A DNA stretch of 64,000 bases. It comes from Glaesserella australis. GTDB taxonomy: Bacteria > Pseudomonadota > Gammaproteobacteria > Enterobacterales > Pasteurellaceae. Every line of letters begins with the position of its first letter. Positions within the stretch are counted from its first letter, which is position 1. The notes beneath the pieces are model-generated. The model had not been told where the DNA came from. It did no database searches and saw only the letters and a program-made list of their open reading frames with translations. The translations under genes and the position numbers were made by a program. The stretch is taken from the NCBI RefSeq assembly GCF_003260095.1, contig NZ_PTPX01000013.1, forward strand, positions 1-64,000, read 5' to 3'. Shown one piece after another: positions 17,547 to 27,535 of the stretch.

Positions 17547-18371
17547 TCATCTCGGCAATCTCTGACATTTAGGACAAAAATAACTATTTCGTTGCCCAAT
17601 TACCTTTGCTTCAATAATCGTGCCACAGTCATTACATTCTTCACCCTTACGTCCATAAACTTGTAATACTTGAGCAAAATAGCCAGGTTTTCCATCTGGT
17701 TGAATAAAATCTTTCAGAGTCGTTCCGCCTTGAATAATCGCTTTAGTTAGAACATCCTTGATCACATTCACTAATCGCTCACACTGTTGGCGAGTCAAAT
17801 TCTGTGCAGCAAGTTCAGGGTGGATACCCGCCATAAAAAGGGACTCACAAGCATAAATATTGCCAACGCCGACAACAATTGCATTGTTCATGATGAAGTT
17901 TTTAACCGCTACTGTTTTCTTGCGACTTTTTTCAAATAAGTGACCGCTTGTAAAAGCATCTGAAAGTGGCTCTGGGCCTAAGTTCATCAGTAATGTGGAA
18001 TTTTCTGCCTTATCGGTCCAAAGCCAAGCGCCAAATTTGCGAGGATCGTTATAGCGTAGAATGACGCCATTTTCAGTGACTAAATCAACATGATCATGCT
18101 TGCCTGCCAAACTTTTATCATCTACGGACAAAATCCCTAAGGACCCCGACATACCAAGATGAACCAAAATATCGCCCTTATCTGTACGTAGAATCAGATA
18201 CTTAGCACGACGCACAATTTCTTGGATTCTTGCTCCTTGCATTTCAGAAAGCTCTGGGCTTATCTCCCAACGTAATTTGGGTTGGCGAACAATAATTTGT
18301 TTAATGGTCTGCCCCACTAAATAAGGCGAAACGCCTCTCACGCTGGTTTCAACTTCAGGTAATTCTGGCAT
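17547..18371 (-). CDS. mutM: Formamidopyrimidine-DNA glycosylase
   Basis: Base-excision repair enzyme that removes 8-oxoguanine and formamidopyrimidines and cuts the abasic site. The start is fixed at 18371 because the enzyme must begin (M)PELPEVET, with Pro as the nucleophile; AGGAG is upstream. Also visible are the catalytic Lys region ([21 protein letters not shown]) and the C-terminal zinc finger, CNDC then CPKC, which closes the 274-aa protein. The gene appears monocistronic, between brnQ and manX. Confidence 0.95.
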   Translation of the reverse strand: MPELPEVETSVRGVSPYLVGQTIKQIIVRQPKLRWEISPELSEMQGARIQEIVRRAKYLILRTDKGDILVHLGMSGSLGILSVDDKSLAGKHDHVDLVTENGVILRYNDPRKFGAWLWTDKAENSTLLMNLGPEPLSDAFTSGHLFEKSRKKTVAVKNFIMNNAIVVGVGNIYACESLFMAGIHPELAAQNLTRQQCERLVNVIKDVLTKAIIQGGTTLKDFIQPDGKPGYFAQVLQVYGRKGEECNDCGTIIEAKVIGQRNSYFCPKCQRLPR

Positions 18372-18383
18372 AAAGACTCCTAT

Positions 18384-18411
18384 AAAAAATCCGTGGATAT
18401 GATCCACGGAT
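18384..18411 (-). terminator. brnQ terminator
   Basis: A perfect 10-bp stem ATCCGTGGAT/ATCCACGGAT (18389-18398 with 18402-18411) is followed on the minus strand by TTTTTATA. A second short palindrome (GGGCATTCATGCCC, 18423-18436) lies between it and the brnQ stop. Confidence 0.8.
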
Positions 18412-18453
18412 ATATACAAATCGGGCATTCATGCCCAATATCACGTTATTTAA

Positions 18454-19746
18454 TTAATTTGAGCGAGACAGTTTCGAACCAAAATACCCAGCTAAACAAC
18501 CTATGAAGGCAAATAATAGCCATTCCATTGAATATTCTTTAAGCGGGAGATTGTTTGTAAATTCTACGCCTGCTACAGATAAGATAGCAATAACTGTAGC
18601 AAAAATAATCGCTAGACGCTGTGCTAATGCAGGTAATGGGAAAAATAAATTCACTAACAAGACCAATAATGTCGTCATCGAAATTGGGAATAGCACAAGA
18701 AGAACTGGGATAGATTTACTAATTACCGCATTCAAACCTTGATTTGCTAAGCCGAAACCAATTAAAGTAAAGATAACTGCATACACTTTGTAAGAGACCT
18801 TTGGAAAAATGCTATTAAAGTAAGACGATGTAGCTACAATCAAACCAATTGCCGTAGTTAAACAAGCTAAGGTAACAATAACGCCCAATAATGTACGACC
18901 TAACTCACCAAAAGCTTGTGTTGCCGTATCATTTAAAATAAAGACTCCAAGATTTTGCCCCTTCGAATTTACCATAGAGACTGTTTCTGCAGAAAGTGGA
19001 ATCTTATAACCGATCCAACCAATTGAAATATAGATAACAGCAAGTGAAATAGCCGCAATCAAACTTGCATAAATCGTCTGTTTAATCAGTTCTTGTTTTG
19101 TTGCCCCTACTGTTTTAGCTTTAATCGCATTAATTACTAATACTGAAAACGCAAAAGCGGCTAAAGCATCCATTGTTTGATAGCCATCTAATAATCCTGT
19201 AGCAAGTGGCATATCAAGGCTTTTTGATTCAGTAGTCTCAACCCCTGAAAAAAGCATTACTGCACGAATCACTAATGCAATAATGGTAATTAATAATGCA
19301 GGCGTTAAAATTGCACCAATGCGATCTACCATTTTTGTTGGATTTAAACTCAACCATAATGCTAAACCAAAATAAATCGTTGTAAAAATAAATAAAGAAC
19401 TTGCACTAGGTTCATCTAAAAAAGGGACAATTGCCATATCATAGGCAGTAGCCCCTGTGCGAGGAATTGCAAAAAATGGACCGATAGTTAAATAGATGGC
19501 TGATAATAATAAAATAGAAATAATCGGACTAATATTTTCAAGAGCCTTCTTATAACCACCCTCATAATAAGCGGCGACAATCGTTGTAATCAATGGTAAG
19601 CCAACACCTGTTAATGTAAACCCAATAATTGCTGTCCAGAAATCTGCCCCACTATCAAATCCTAATTTAGGTGGGAAAATAAGGTTACCTGCGCCAAAAA
19701 AGACGGCAAATAACATAAAGCCAATCACAAAAAGATTTTTGTTCAT
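18454..19746 (-). CDS. brnQ: Branched-chain amino acid:cation symporter BrnQ
   Basis: LIVCS-family carrier for Leu, Ile and Val in the inner membrane, 430 aa with about 12 hydrophobic segments. Family marks include MLFAVFFGAGNLIFPPKLG near the N-terminus and PFFAIPRTGATAYDM mid-protein. The ATG at 19746 has AAGGAGAG upstream. Single-gene unit with its own terminator. Confidence 0.93.
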   Translation of the reverse strand: MNKNLFVIGFMLFAVFFGAGNLIFPPKLGFDSGADFWTAIIGFTLTGVGLPLITTIVAAYYEGGYKKALENISPIISILLLSAIYLTIGPFFAIPRTGATAYDMAIVPFLDEPSASSLFIFTTIYFGLALWLSLNPTKMVDRIGAILTPALLITIIALVIRAVMLFSGVETTESKSLDMPLATGLLDGYQTMDALAAFAFSVLVINAIKAKTVGATKQELIKQTIYASLIAAISLAVIYISIGWIGYKIPLSAETVSMVNSKGQNLGVFILNDTATQAFGELGRTLLGVIVTLACLTTAIGLIVATSSYFNSIFPKVSYKVYAVIFTLIGFGLANQGLNAVISKSIPVLLVLFPISMTTLLVLLVNLFFPLPALAQRLAIIFATVIAILSVAGVEFTNNLPLKEYSMEWLLFAFIGCLAGYFGSKLSRSN

Positions 19747-19793
19747 ACGTTATCTCTCCTTCAAAAGACACTATCCAAATAAAAAAATAAAAG

Positions 19794-19827
19794 AAAAACC
19801 GAATCTTACCCTTTGCAAAATTCGGTT
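19794..19827 (-). terminator. fabG terminator
   Basis: ATTCGGTT (19820-19827) pairs with AACCGAAT (19797-19804), followed on the minus strand by T residues. It sits about 23 bases after the fabG stop, so fabG is transcribed apart from brnQ. Confidence 0.8.
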
Positions 19828-19850
19828 AAAAACAGACCGCTTGTAAGCGA

Positions 19851-20576
19851 TTAGCTCATATATAAGCCACCATTCACGTGAATGGTTTCACCGTTAATAT
19901 AAGCCGCATCATCAGATGCTAAAAACGCTACCGCTTTGGCAATATCCTGAGCAGAGCCAAGTTTGCCCGCTGGGATTTGGCTTAAGATCGCATTTTTTTG
20001 ATCTTCGGTGAGTTCATCTGTCATATCCGTTGCGATAAAGCCTGGTGCAACCACGTTTACCGTTACACCACGAGAAGCGACTTCTTTCGCCAATGATTTA
20101 GAGAAACCAACTAGACCAGCTTTTGCCGCACAGTAGTTTGTTTGCCCTGGATTACCCATTGAGCCAACCACCGAACCGATAGAGATAATACGTCCGCCTT
20201 TTTTCATCATCGGACGTAACACTGCTTTAGATAAACGGTAGATTGAAGTTAAGTTGGTTTGAATGATGTCGAACCAATCGTCTTCTTTCATACGCATCAA
20301 TAAGCCATCACGAGTAATACCTGCGTTATTGACTAAAATATCGATGTCGCCGAACTGTTCTTTGATTTGTGCAAGCACTTGCTCAATTGATTCAGCATCT
20401 GCCACGTTTAACACCAAGCCTTTGCCTTTGTCGCCAAGGTATGCCGAAATGGACTCTGCGCCTTTTTCAGAAGTTGCTGTACCAATTACAAACGCCCCTT
20501 TTGCCACTAATTCTTCTGCGATTGCTCGCCCAATACCACGGGTTGCTCCCGTCACTAATGCGATTTTGTTTTGCAT
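19851..20576 (-). CDS. fabG: 3-oxoacyl-ACP reductase FabG
   Basis: NADPH-dependent ketoreductase of type II fatty acid synthesis, a 241-aa short-chain dehydrogenase. Visible are the cofactor motif TGATRGIGRAIAEE, the NNAG motif (ILVNNAGITRDGL), and the active site Tyr-x3-Lys in NYCAAKAGLVGFSK. It follows fabD but is separated from it by a palindromic repeat. Unusually for gamma-proteobacteria, acpP and fabF do not follow. A paralogue in the APE cluster (45534-46262) has a different role. Confidence 0.95.
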   Translation of the reverse strand: MQNKIALVTGATRGIGRAIAEELVAKGAFVIGTATSEKGAESISAYLGDKGKGLVLNVADAESIEQVLAQIKEQFGDIDILVNNAGITRDGLLMRMKEDDWFDIIQTNLTSIYRLSKAVLRPMMKKGGRIISIGSVVGSMGNPGQTNYCAAKAGLVGFSKSLAKEVASRGVTVNVVAPGFIATDMTDELTEDQKNAILSQIPAGKLGSAQDIAKAVAFLASDDAAYINGETIHVNGGLYMS

Positions 20577-20599
20577 TGTTTATTCCTTTTGTAAATTTC

Positions 20600-20671
20600 G
20601 TAGGGGTGGGGTTTATCCCCACCCGTTAAAATATCGATATGGTTTCGGGCGGGGATAAATCCCGCCCCTAC
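20600..20671. repeat. GTAGGG-type double palindrome between fabD and fabG
   Basis: Outer arms GTAGGGG (20600-20606) and CCCCTAC (20665-20671) enclose two inner hairpins, GGGGTTTATCCCC and GGCGGGGATAAATCCCGCC. It belongs to the family described at 22364, 23194 and 27536. Confidence 0.7.
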
Positions 20672-20691
20672 AATCATTTTTTAATTGATAA

Positions 20692-21627
20692 TTAAAATTC
20701 TACCGAATCAAATGACGCCACATCATTCACCGCTTTCGCCGTTAATTCTTTAACGATACGGCTGGTTAAACCCGTTAAAACTTTGTTCGGACCGATTTCA
20801 AACAAGGTCGTTACGCCATCTTGTGCCATTTTTTCGACCGTTTCTGTCCAACGCACTGGGCTGTAAAGCTGACGTACCAATGCATCACGGATTTTATCCG
20901 CATCAGTCTCAACCGCCACATCCACGTTGTTAATTACTGGAACAAGCGGTGCGTTTAGCTGAATATTTTGCAATGCTGCCGCTAATTTTTCTGCCGCAGG
21001 TTTCATTAAGGCACAGTGTGAAGGCACGCTCACCGCTAATGGTAAAGCACGTTTTGCCCCTGCTTCTTTACATAATTCACCTGCACGCTCTGCCGCCGCT
21101 TTCGTACCCGCAATCACCACTTGCCCTGGTGAGTTGAAGTTTACTGCTGAAACCACTTCGCCAATTTCGCTCGCTGCTTGTTCGCACGCTTTGATGATCG
21201 CTTCATTATCCAAGCCGATAATCGCAAACATCGCACCAGTTCCCGCTGGTACAGCACTTTGCATTGCTTGACCACGCAGTTCCACTAACTTGATCGCATC
21301 TTGGAAATCCAACACGCCAGCACAAACCAACGCTGAATATTCGCCCAAGCTATGCCCTGCCATAACCGCCGGTTTCTGCTCTGGGAATTTTTCTTGCCAA
21401 ATACGGAAAAGGGCCACCGACGCTGCTAACAACGCGGGTTGCGTACGTTCGGTTTTACCCAAATCTTCCGCCGTGCCGTTTTGGACTAAATCCCATAAAT
21501 CATAGCCAAGCACATCGCTGGCTTGCTTGAATGTTTGTTCTACCACAGGGTAAACCGGTGCAAGATCGGCTAACATTCCAACCGCTTGTGAACCTTGTCC
21601 TGGGAAAACCATTGCAAATTTAGACAT
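20692..21627 (-). CDS. fabD: Malonyl-CoA:ACP transacylase
   Basis: Loads malonyl onto ACP for fatty acid synthesis, 311 aa. The nucleophile elbow is AGHSLGEYSALV, with Ser near residue 92, and FPGQGSQAVGML opens the protein; the catalytic His is in VSVPSHCALM. The start at 21627 has an AGAGGAAT site. Located before fabG, as in the usual fab cluster, but away from fabH-plsX at 28.8-30.9 kb. Confidence 0.95.
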   Translation of the reverse strand: MSKFAMVFPGQGSQAVGMLADLAPVYPVVEQTFKQASDVLGYDLWDLVQNGTAEDLGKTERTQPALLAASVALFRIWQEKFPEQKPAVMAGHSLGEYSALVCAGVLDFQDAIKLVELRGQAMQSAVPAGTGAMFAIIGLDNEAIIKACEQAASEIGEVVSAVNFNSPGQVVIAGTKAAAERAGELCKEAGAKRALPLAVSVPSHCALMKPAAEKLAAALQNIQLNAPLVPVINNVDVAVETDADKIRDALVRQLYSPVRWTETVEKMAQDGVTTLFEIGPNKVLTGLTSRIVKELTAKAVNDVASFDSVEF

Positions 21628-21674
21628 TTTTATTCCTCTTTTGGATTTGTAAAATAATATAAAAAACTGACCGC

Positions 21675-22298
21675 TTAACTCGCCACTACTTTAACACCAA
21701 GTCCCATCATTACTGCTCCGAGTACTCGGTCAATCCAGTGTCCTGCTTTTTGGAATTGGCGGTTTACAGACGGAATGGAGAGCAAAAAGGCGACTGTTGC
21801 AAACCACGCAAACAGTAAGAACATCATCCAACCACCGTAAATGCTTAATTGCCACAACGGCATTTCAGGCGAAAGTACTACGGTAAACACCGACACCAAG
21901 TAAACGGGCGCTTTTGGGTTTAACACGTTACATAAAAAGCCTTTCCATAAGGTTTTCCAAAGGCTTTCAGGGGCAACAGTTTCTTGTTTAATTTCAACCA
22001 CTTCGTTTTTGGCTTTCGCACGTAAACCGTGATAGCCCAAGTAAACCAAATAAGCACCGCCGATAATTTTAATCGCCGTAAGCAGCCACGCCGCATTGGC
22101 AATCACCGCCGCCAAACCGAGCACCGAGTACAAAATATGTACGCCGAAACCTAAACCTACACCTAAGGCGCAAATAATCCCTGCCATTCGCCCACGGCTT
22201 AAGGTTTGCTGTGAGACAAAGATAAAATCTGGACCGGGGGAAATCGCCGCTAAAATGTGGATCCCTGTAATAATCAGAAAACCGTGCCAAAAGTCCAT
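21675..22298 (-). CDS. LysE/RhtB family amino acid exporter
   Basis: Inner-membrane exporter, 207 aa with about six hydrophobic segments. The family start ISPGPDFIFVSQQTLSRGR (residues 19-37) and a conserved GGAYLVYLGYHGLR (about 80-93) are present. Substrate could be homoserine, threonine or another amino acid; it cannot be read. An ACCGCTT uptake half-signal follows the stop. Confidence 0.85.
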   Translation of the reverse strand: MDFWHGFLIITGIHILAAISPGPDFIFVSQQTLSRGRMAGIICALGVGLGFGVHILYSVLGLAAVIANAAWLLTAIKIIGGAYLVYLGYHGLRAKAKNEVVEIKQETVAPESLWKTLWKGFLCNVLNPKAPVYLVSVFTVVLSPEMPLWQLSIYGGWMMFLLFAWFATVAFLLSIPSVNRQFQKAGHWIDRVLGAVMMGLGVKVVAS

Positions 22299-22363
22299 TA
22301 TTTATTCCTCGTCTCAATATCAAAATGTAAAAAATTTACGAAAATGCACCGCTTGTAAAACTT

Positions 22364-22430
22364 GTAGGGTGGGTCTTGACCCACCATAAAAAAATCGCAT
22401 TCGTTAGTGGTGGGTCAAGACCCACCCTAC
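22364..22430. repeat. GTAGGG-type double palindrome before queH stop
   Basis: GTAGGGTGGGTCTTGACCCACC and its facing copy GGTGGGTCAAGACCCACCC-TAC form nested hairpins. The last base overlaps the queH stop codon, so this repeat also provides the 3' end of that transcript. Confidence 0.75.
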
Positions 22431-23176
22431 TAATCAGGCGAATAATACAATTTCCCGATCTCAATCCGCTGGCGACCTGTTTCTAATCGCCATTTATTGC
22501 TATCACGCAACGAATAAACACAGCCACAGTACTCTTGCTGATAGAAACGCTCACGTTTGCTGATTTCGATCATACGTTGTGAACCGCCGTTTTTACGCCA
22601 GTTATAATCCCAATAAACCACATCGTCATAAGCCGCTGCCGCACGGTGTCCGCAGCTGTTGATTTGGTTCATATCTTTCCAACGGGAAATGCCTAAACAG
22701 CTGGTGAAAACAGGGTAACCGTTATCGTGAGCATATTTGGCGGTTTTCTCAAAACGCATATCAAAGCACATTGTGCAACGAATGCCACGCTCTGGCTCCC
22801 ACTCCATTCCTTCTGCTTTTTTAAACCACTCTTTGCGGTCATTTTCGTAGTCGTCATCAACATCAATAAACGGAATGCCGTGTTTTTCCGCAAAGCGAAT
22901 GTTCTCTTCTTTGCGTAGCAAATATTCTTTGAGTGGGTGAATGTTTGGGTTGTAGAAGTAGATCGCAAATTCGATCCCTGATGCGTGGATCGCTTCCATC
23001 ACTTCGCCTGAACAAGGGGCACAGCAAGAGTGTAACAGCAGCTTGTTGTGTCCGTTTGGCAGTTCTAGTTTTTCACGCACAAAAGGGGCGTTTGGGTCTT
23101 TTTTCTGATTTTGTGCACGGCGGCGAGCTCGCACGCTTTCAATATGGTCTTTGGGTTGTTGGGTTTGTTCTGTCAT
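22430..23176 (-). CDS. queH: Epoxyqueuosine reductase QueH
   Basis: Last step of queuosine tRNA modification, the QueH (DUF208) alternative to QueG. Cys pairs for the metal-sulphur centre are visible: [10 protein letters not shown] near residue 52 and CTMCFDMRF further on, plus EYCGCVYS near the C-terminus. The ATG at 23176 is preceded by GGAAAG; the longer open frame to 23218 runs into a repeat and is rejected. 248 aa. No other queuosine genes are adjacent. Confidence 0.9.
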   Translation of the reverse strand: MTEQTQQPKDHIESVRARRRAQNQKKDPNAPFVREKLELPNGHNKLLLHSCCAPCSGEVMEAIHASGIEFAIYFYNPNIHPLKEYLLRKEENIRFAEKHGIPFIDVDDDYENDRKEWFKKAEGMEWEPERGIRCTMCFDMRFEKTAKYAHDNGYPVFTSCLGISRWKDMNQINSCGHRAAAAYDDVVYWDYNWRKNGGSQRMIEISKRERFYQQEYCGCVYSLRDSNKWRLETGRQRIEIGKLYYSPD

Positions 23177-23193
23177 TCTTTCCACATAAATAA

Positions 23194-23275
23194 GTAGGGA
23201 CGCCACGCTGGCGTCCATCTAATCTAACCTTTACGCAAAAGCGATATTCAACGGACGCCAGCGTGGCGTCCCTAC
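23194..23275. repeat. GTAGGG-type double palindrome before queH
   Basis: GTAGGGACGCCACGCTGGCG and the facing GCCAGCGTGGCGTCCCTAC form a long inverted pair (ends 23194 and 23275). It lies in the queH leader, 18 bases before its ATG. The same outer ends occur at 20600, 22364 and 27536, but the core differs. Confidence 0.75.
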
Positions 23276-23291
23276 AATATATCTATTTAAA

Positions 23292-24275
23292 TTAATAAGA
23301 ACGATCCACTGACAAATACGCCAGTGAGATCAACGCTTGTTTATAGTCGCTTTCAGGCAAAATCGCCACCGCATCAACGGCTTTTTGGGCTTCTTGTTTG
23401 ACTCGTGCCATTGTGTAATCCAACGACTTATGCTCTGCCATAATTGCCAAGATCTCATCTAATGCTTCACGTTTTCCGCCCTGTTCAATCGCTTCACGAA
23501 TTAACGCCGCTTGTTCGGCATTACCGCTACGCATTGCGTGTAACAGTGGTAAGGTCGGTTTGCCTTCGGCTAAATCATCGCCGATATTTTTACCTAATTG
23601 TTCTGCATTAGCACTGTAATCCAAAATATCATCGACTAACTGGAATGCCGTGCCGAGATAACGCCCGTAATCACGCATTGCAAGAACTGTCGCTTGATCC
23701 GCCCCTGATACGATTGCTGAACATTGACTTGCCGCTTCAAACAAGCGGGCAGTTTTGCTGTAAATGACCTGCATATAGTTCGCTTCAGTCGTTTCAGGGT
23801 CGTTTACATTCATCAACTGCTGAACTTCCCCTTCCGCAATCACGTTGGTTGCATCAGACATTACCTGCAACACATCAAGGGAACGCAAACTTGCCATCAT
23901 CTGAAAAGCTCGGGTATAAATAAAATCACCGACCAACACGCTTGCTGCATTGCCAAAACGAGCATTTGCCGTTTCACGCCCACGACGCATATCCGACTCG
24001 TCCACCACATCATCGTGTAGCAACGTTGCCGTATGGATAAACTCCACAAAAGCGGCACAGGTGATATGCTCTTTGCCTTGATAATTCAAAGCATTTGCCG
24101 TTAATACCGCAATCAACGGACGAATGCGTTTACCGCCACCGCTGATAATGTAATGCCCAAGCTGATTAATCAGCACCACTTGAGAGTTGAGTTCATTCAG
24201 AATGGCTTGATCAACCGCCTGCATATCGGCTTTAGTTAGCGTTAAAATCTGCTCTAAGGAAAGTTGCGTTGTCAT
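23292..24275 (-). CDS. ispB: Octaprenyl (polyprenyl) diphosphate synthase
   Basis: Makes the polyprenyl side chain of quinones from IPP and FPP. The two aspartate-rich motifs are present: LLHDDVVDESDMRRG and QLVDDILDYS; GGGKRIRPL lies before them. 327 aa, normal. Chain length is inferred as octaprenyl from the family in this group. The 24276-24440 gap shows no gene. Confidence 0.93.
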   Translation of the reverse strand: MTTQLSLEQILTLTKADMQAVDQAILNELNSQVVLINQLGHYIISGGGKRIRPLIAVLTANALNYQGKEHITCAAFVEFIHTATLLHDDVVDESDMRRGRETANARFGNAASVLVGDFIYTRAFQMMASLRSLDVLQVMSDATNVIAEGEVQQLMNVNDPETTEANYMQVIYSKTARLFEAASQCSAIVSGADQATVLAMRDYGRYLGTAFQLVDDILDYSANAEQLGKNIGDDLAEGKPTLPLLHAMRSGNAEQAALIREAIEQGGKREALDEILAIMAEHKSLDYTMARVKQEAQKAVDAVAILPESDYKQALISLAYLSVDRSY

Positions 24276-24440
24276 TATCGTTATCTTTTGGTTACAAAAT
24301 AAGATGAGATTTTACCTTAATGACAAGGTTCTATCAAAACAAAGAATGTAAAATGTGAGCTATTCCGATTAGAAAACGGAAAAATAGAGAAAATTGATGG
24401 GATTTTAAAAGATTAGGTGGGCATAAATGCCCAGCCTTTT

Positions 24441-25712
24441 CTATGATTCATCTTGTTTAATAGGTTCAACTCTCGCTAGTTTGACCATATTATCCGACAC
24501 TTCTAGTATAGTGACTTTAAGATTCAATAGCGTAAATTCCGTATCTTCATCTGGGATTTTCTCAAGATGTTCCAAAATGAGCCCATTGAATGTACGCACT
24601 TCATTAATCGGCAAGTTCCAATCAAAGAGTTTATTTAGGTCTCTTAAATTTGCAGAACCTTCAATTAAAACGGAGCCATCTGACTGTGGTTTCACTTCTT
24701 CTTCTAAAGATGGCGCTGTGGAAGTGGTAAATTCACCCACGATTTCTTCCAAAATATCTTCAAGAGTAATTAAACCTTTAATGTCGCCATATTCATCTAC
24801 AACCAAGCCAATACGCTCTTTGTTATTTTTGAAATTCATCAACTGGGTATTTAATGGTGTACCTTCAGGGATAAAATAAACCTCATCTACCGCACGCACT
24901 AATTGTTCTTTGGTAAATTCATTACGTTCAAGCATTAGACGGAACGCTTCTCGAACACGTAGCATACCGAGAATATTTTTATCCATGTTGCCTTTATAAA
25001 TCACCACACGGTTGTGAGCGGCTCCTGTGAGCTGGCGCATGATCGATTTCCAGTCATCTTCAATATCGATACCGCCAATGTCATTACGGGGAACCATAAT
25101 GTCATCTACCGTTACTTTTTCCATGTCTAAAATGGACACAAGCATCTCTTGGTGAGCCGTTGGAATAAATTTACCCGCTTCAAGCACGACACTGCGTAGT
25201 TCTTCACTACTCAACCCTGATTTTTCTGATTTGCGAATACGGAGTAACTTCATCAAACCATTAATGATTAAGTTCATAAAGAACACCAATGGCATGAGCA
25301 GTTTTTGTAATGGCATTAACAGATAACTGACCGTAAAACCCACTTTTTCAGGGTAAAGGGCTGCAATCGTTTTTGGCAAAATTTCAGAGAAAACGAGCAT
25401 GACAAAGGTCAACAACCCCGTTGCAATCGCAACCCCCGCTTCGCCTGAAAGTTGCATACCAATCATAGTTGCAATAGCTGATGCGGCAATATTAACTAAG
25501 TTATTACAGATTAAGATCAAGCTTAGTAACACATCTGTACGAGATAGCAGTTTTTCGGCAAGCTTCGCGCCTTTATGCCCTTTTTCTACAAGGTGGCGCA
25601 TACGGTAGCGGTTTAATGACATCAGCCCTGTTTCAGAGCTAGAAAAGAAAGCTGAAAGAATCAGAAGAATAGCTAAAGAGATAAATAAACTACTCAGGGG
25701 GATACTGTCCAA
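24441..25712 (-). CDS. CorB/YfjD-like CNNM family membrane protein (HlyC/CorC group)
   Basis: Inner-membrane protein with an N-terminal DUF21 domain of about four hydrophobic segments, a CBS pair (MVPRNDIGGIDI; IPEGTPLNTQL...LVVDEYGDIKGLITLEDILEEIVGE), and a C-terminal CorC/HlyC domain. The family is linked to magnesium and cobalt export or resistance. I place the start at a TTG (25712), which has AGGA upstream and gives the family start (M)DSIPLSSL. The open frame extends to a GTG at 25739 that overlaps an uptake signal. Confidence 0.8.
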   Translation of the reverse strand: MDSIPLSSLFISLAILLILSAFFSSSETGLMSLNRYRMRHLVEKGHKGAKLAEKLLSRTDVLLSLILICNNLVNIAASAIATMIGMQLSGEAGVAIATGLLTFVMLVFSEILPKTIAALYPEKVGFTVSYLLMPLQKLLMPLVFFMNLIINGLMKLLRIRKSEKSGLSSEELRSVVLEAGKFIPTAHQEMLVSILDMEKVTVDDIMVPRNDIGGIDIEDDWKSIMRQLTGAAHNRVVIYKGNMDKNILGMLRVREAFRLMLERNEFTKEQLVRAVDEVYFIPEGTPLNTQLMNFKNNKERIGLVVDEYGDIKGLITLEDILEEIVGEFTTSTAPSLEEEVKPQSDGSVLIEGSANLRDLNKLFDWNLPINEVRTFNGLILEHLEKIPDEDTEFTLLNLKVTILEVSDNMVKLARVEPIKQDES

Positions 25713-25805
25713 AATGAAAGTCCTATGTTCGTAAATCACAAGCGGTCAAAAAACACTAAAATTTTGCAAATTTTTAGAAAAATCTGACCGCTATCCAATA
25801 TGGTA

Positions 25806-26591
25806 TTACACCATTCGGCTGCCAAAATAGGCAAACGAGAGCAACATCATACCTGAAATAGAGTAAATTAGCACCCGATTTCCACGCCAGCGTAATTTCC
25901 ATTGCCCAAGCAATAAAATGTTATACACAATCCACGCAATAAAAGAGAAAATCGCTTTGTGAATATGTTCAGGGGCAAAGAAGTTATGTAAATAAATCAT
26001 GCCCGTGACTAAGGCGATAGTAAGTAAGCCTTGTGCCACAAGGGTTAAAGTAAAGAAATGGCGTTCAACGGTCATCAATGGCGGCACAACGGGAGAGAAT
26101 GCCATTTTTTTGCTTTTGAGATTATTATCTAGCCATTTCAATTGCATGGCATAAAGTAGTGCAATAAAGAATAAACTATAAGAAGTAATCGCAATGCCAA
26201 GGTGAAACATTAAACCTAGATTTTCAGAGAGCTGTTTAATAAAACTACCTTCAACAAAAGTAGAAAGTGCGACAGTGACAATCCCAATCGCATAAATGAC
26301 TGAAAGGGGAAACCAAATCGTTTTCCAGCGAGTTAATGCAAATGTGGCAATACCACTTATGATCACACTAATTAATGATGCCACGTTGGCAATGGTATAA
26401 TTTTCCCCACCCGTGACCACTAGATGTTGAGAAATACTGATAATATGAAAAATAATCGCAATACACCCAAGCATAAATACTGCCTTGATGTTCGGTTTTT
26501 GCTCAGAATCAATATGGGCAAGTGTTGGCATAATCCACAATAATGCACCGAGATAAGCGATGATCGTTAATACCGCAAATAACATATCCAT
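25806..26591 (-). CDS. ypjD: YpjD-type cytochrome c assembly-like membrane protein
   Basis: Polytopic membrane protein, 261 aa with about eight hydrophobic segments, of the CcmC/HemX-like group. Family marks include MLFHLGIAITSYSLFFIALLYA mid-protein and IHKAIFSFIAWIVYNILL near the end, with conserved histidines. The E. coli YpjD role is unclear; haem handling is only suggested by homology. It lies next to the CorB-like gene as in other gamma-proteobacteria (ypjD-yfjD order). Confidence 0.82.
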   Translation of the reverse strand: MDMLFAVLTIIAYLGALLWIMPTLAHIDSEQKPNIKAVFMLGCIAIIFHIISISQHLVVTGGENYTIANVASLISVIISGIATFALTRWKTIWFPLSVIYAIGIVTVALSTFVEGSFIKQLSENLGLMFHLGIAITSYSLFFIALLYAMQLKWLDNNLKSKKMAFSPVVPPLMTVERHFFTLTLVAQGLLTIALVTGMIYLHNFFAPEHIHKAIFSFIAWIVYNILLLGQWKLRWRGNRVLIYSISGMMLLSFAYFGSRMV

Positions 26592-26674
26592 TTCTCTCTA
26601 GTTAAGAATAATTTTCAATAGGGTATAAATTAGCAGTTTTATCCCTGTTTTTCTACGGAAAAGGTCAAATTTTT

Positions 26675-26977
26675 CTATTTATCTAACAATATTTGAATTT
26701 CAGTAGGAATTTGTTTTGGCTCTGGCACAAAAATCTGTTTGTGTCGTTGCAATTCGCCTTTCTCTAACACAATGCTACTTTTAGGAACTTTGAACAGTTT
26801 ACTTAAAAATTTGAGTAAGTGAGCATTGGCTTGCCCTTCAATAGGCGGAGCAGTAATCGCAATTTTTAGTTCATTATCATGCAAACCGACAATTTGATCT
26901 CGGCTTGCCTTTGGCTGTAAAAAAATCCGCAAGCGGATACCTTGCGGATTTTCACAAAATTCGACCGCTTGCATCAT
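26675..26977 (-). CDS. yggU: YggU family protein (DUF167)
   Basis: Small protein of unknown function, about 100 aa. The domain is plain: [21 protein letters not shown] then [20 protein letters not shown]. The ATG at 26977 overlaps the yggT stop as ATGA, indicating coupling; an upstream in-frame ATG at 26989 is possible. yggT-yggU is a conserved pair. Confidence 0.85.
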   Translation of the reverse strand: MMQAVEFCENPQGIRLRIFLQPKASRDQIVGLHDNELKIAITAPPIEGQANAHLLKFLSKLFKVPKSSIVLEKGELQRHKQIFVPEPKQIPTEIQILLDK

Positions 26978-27507
26978 GCAACCGCCCATAGTTTTCCGAA
27001 GACTTGGTAAAAGAAGCTATTAATAAACAGCAAAGCAAAACCAAGTACCATCACTGAAAAGTCTAACATGCCCGTTTTTGGTAAAATTTTACGGATAATC
27101 CCCAACACAGGTTCCGTGATTTGAGCAACCGTATAATCTAGTGGGTGATTGCCTTGTGTTACCCAGCTCATTAAGGCTCGGATTAAGGTGGTAAAAAAGA
27201 GAATCTGCCCAAAGGTTTTTACGACACTTAATACACCTATCAGTACTGCACTTGGTAAATCTACCCCAAACACTACAAATTGTAATGCCACAATCGCAGC
27301 CGCCAATAAGAGTGCTGCAAAGTTAATCCCTTTTACCGTCGGAATTACTTTACTTAATGGGATTAAAATTGGATTGGTTAAACGCATTAAGGTTTGCGAA
27401 ATCGGCATATAAGGATCGACTCGGCAAAATTGTAGCCAAGTACGAAGTACCAATAAAAAGCTAAATAAACCAACGACAATTTGAATAAAAGGGGCTAGGA
27501 ATTCCAT
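26974..27507 (-). CDS. yggT: YggT family membrane protein
   Basis: 177 aa with two YGGT repeats, each with paired hydrophobic segments ([17 protein letters not shown]... and [19 protein letters not shown]...). The motif [20 protein letters not shown] is typical. The family relates to osmotic or cell-envelope functions and to chloroplast CCB3/YlmG; the role here is unknown. Coupled to yggU. Confidence 0.88.
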   Translation of the reverse strand: MEFLAPFIQIVVGLFSFLLVLRTWLQFCRVDPYMPISQTLMRLTNPILIPLSKVIPTVKGINFAALLLAAAIVALQFVVFGVDLPSAVLIGVLSVVKTFGQILFFTTLIRALMSWVTQGNHPLDYTVAQITEPVLGIIRKILPKTGMLDFSVMVLGFALLFINSFFYQVFGKLWAVA

Positions 27508-27535
27508 TTTATCTCTCTATCACTTAAGCAAAAAT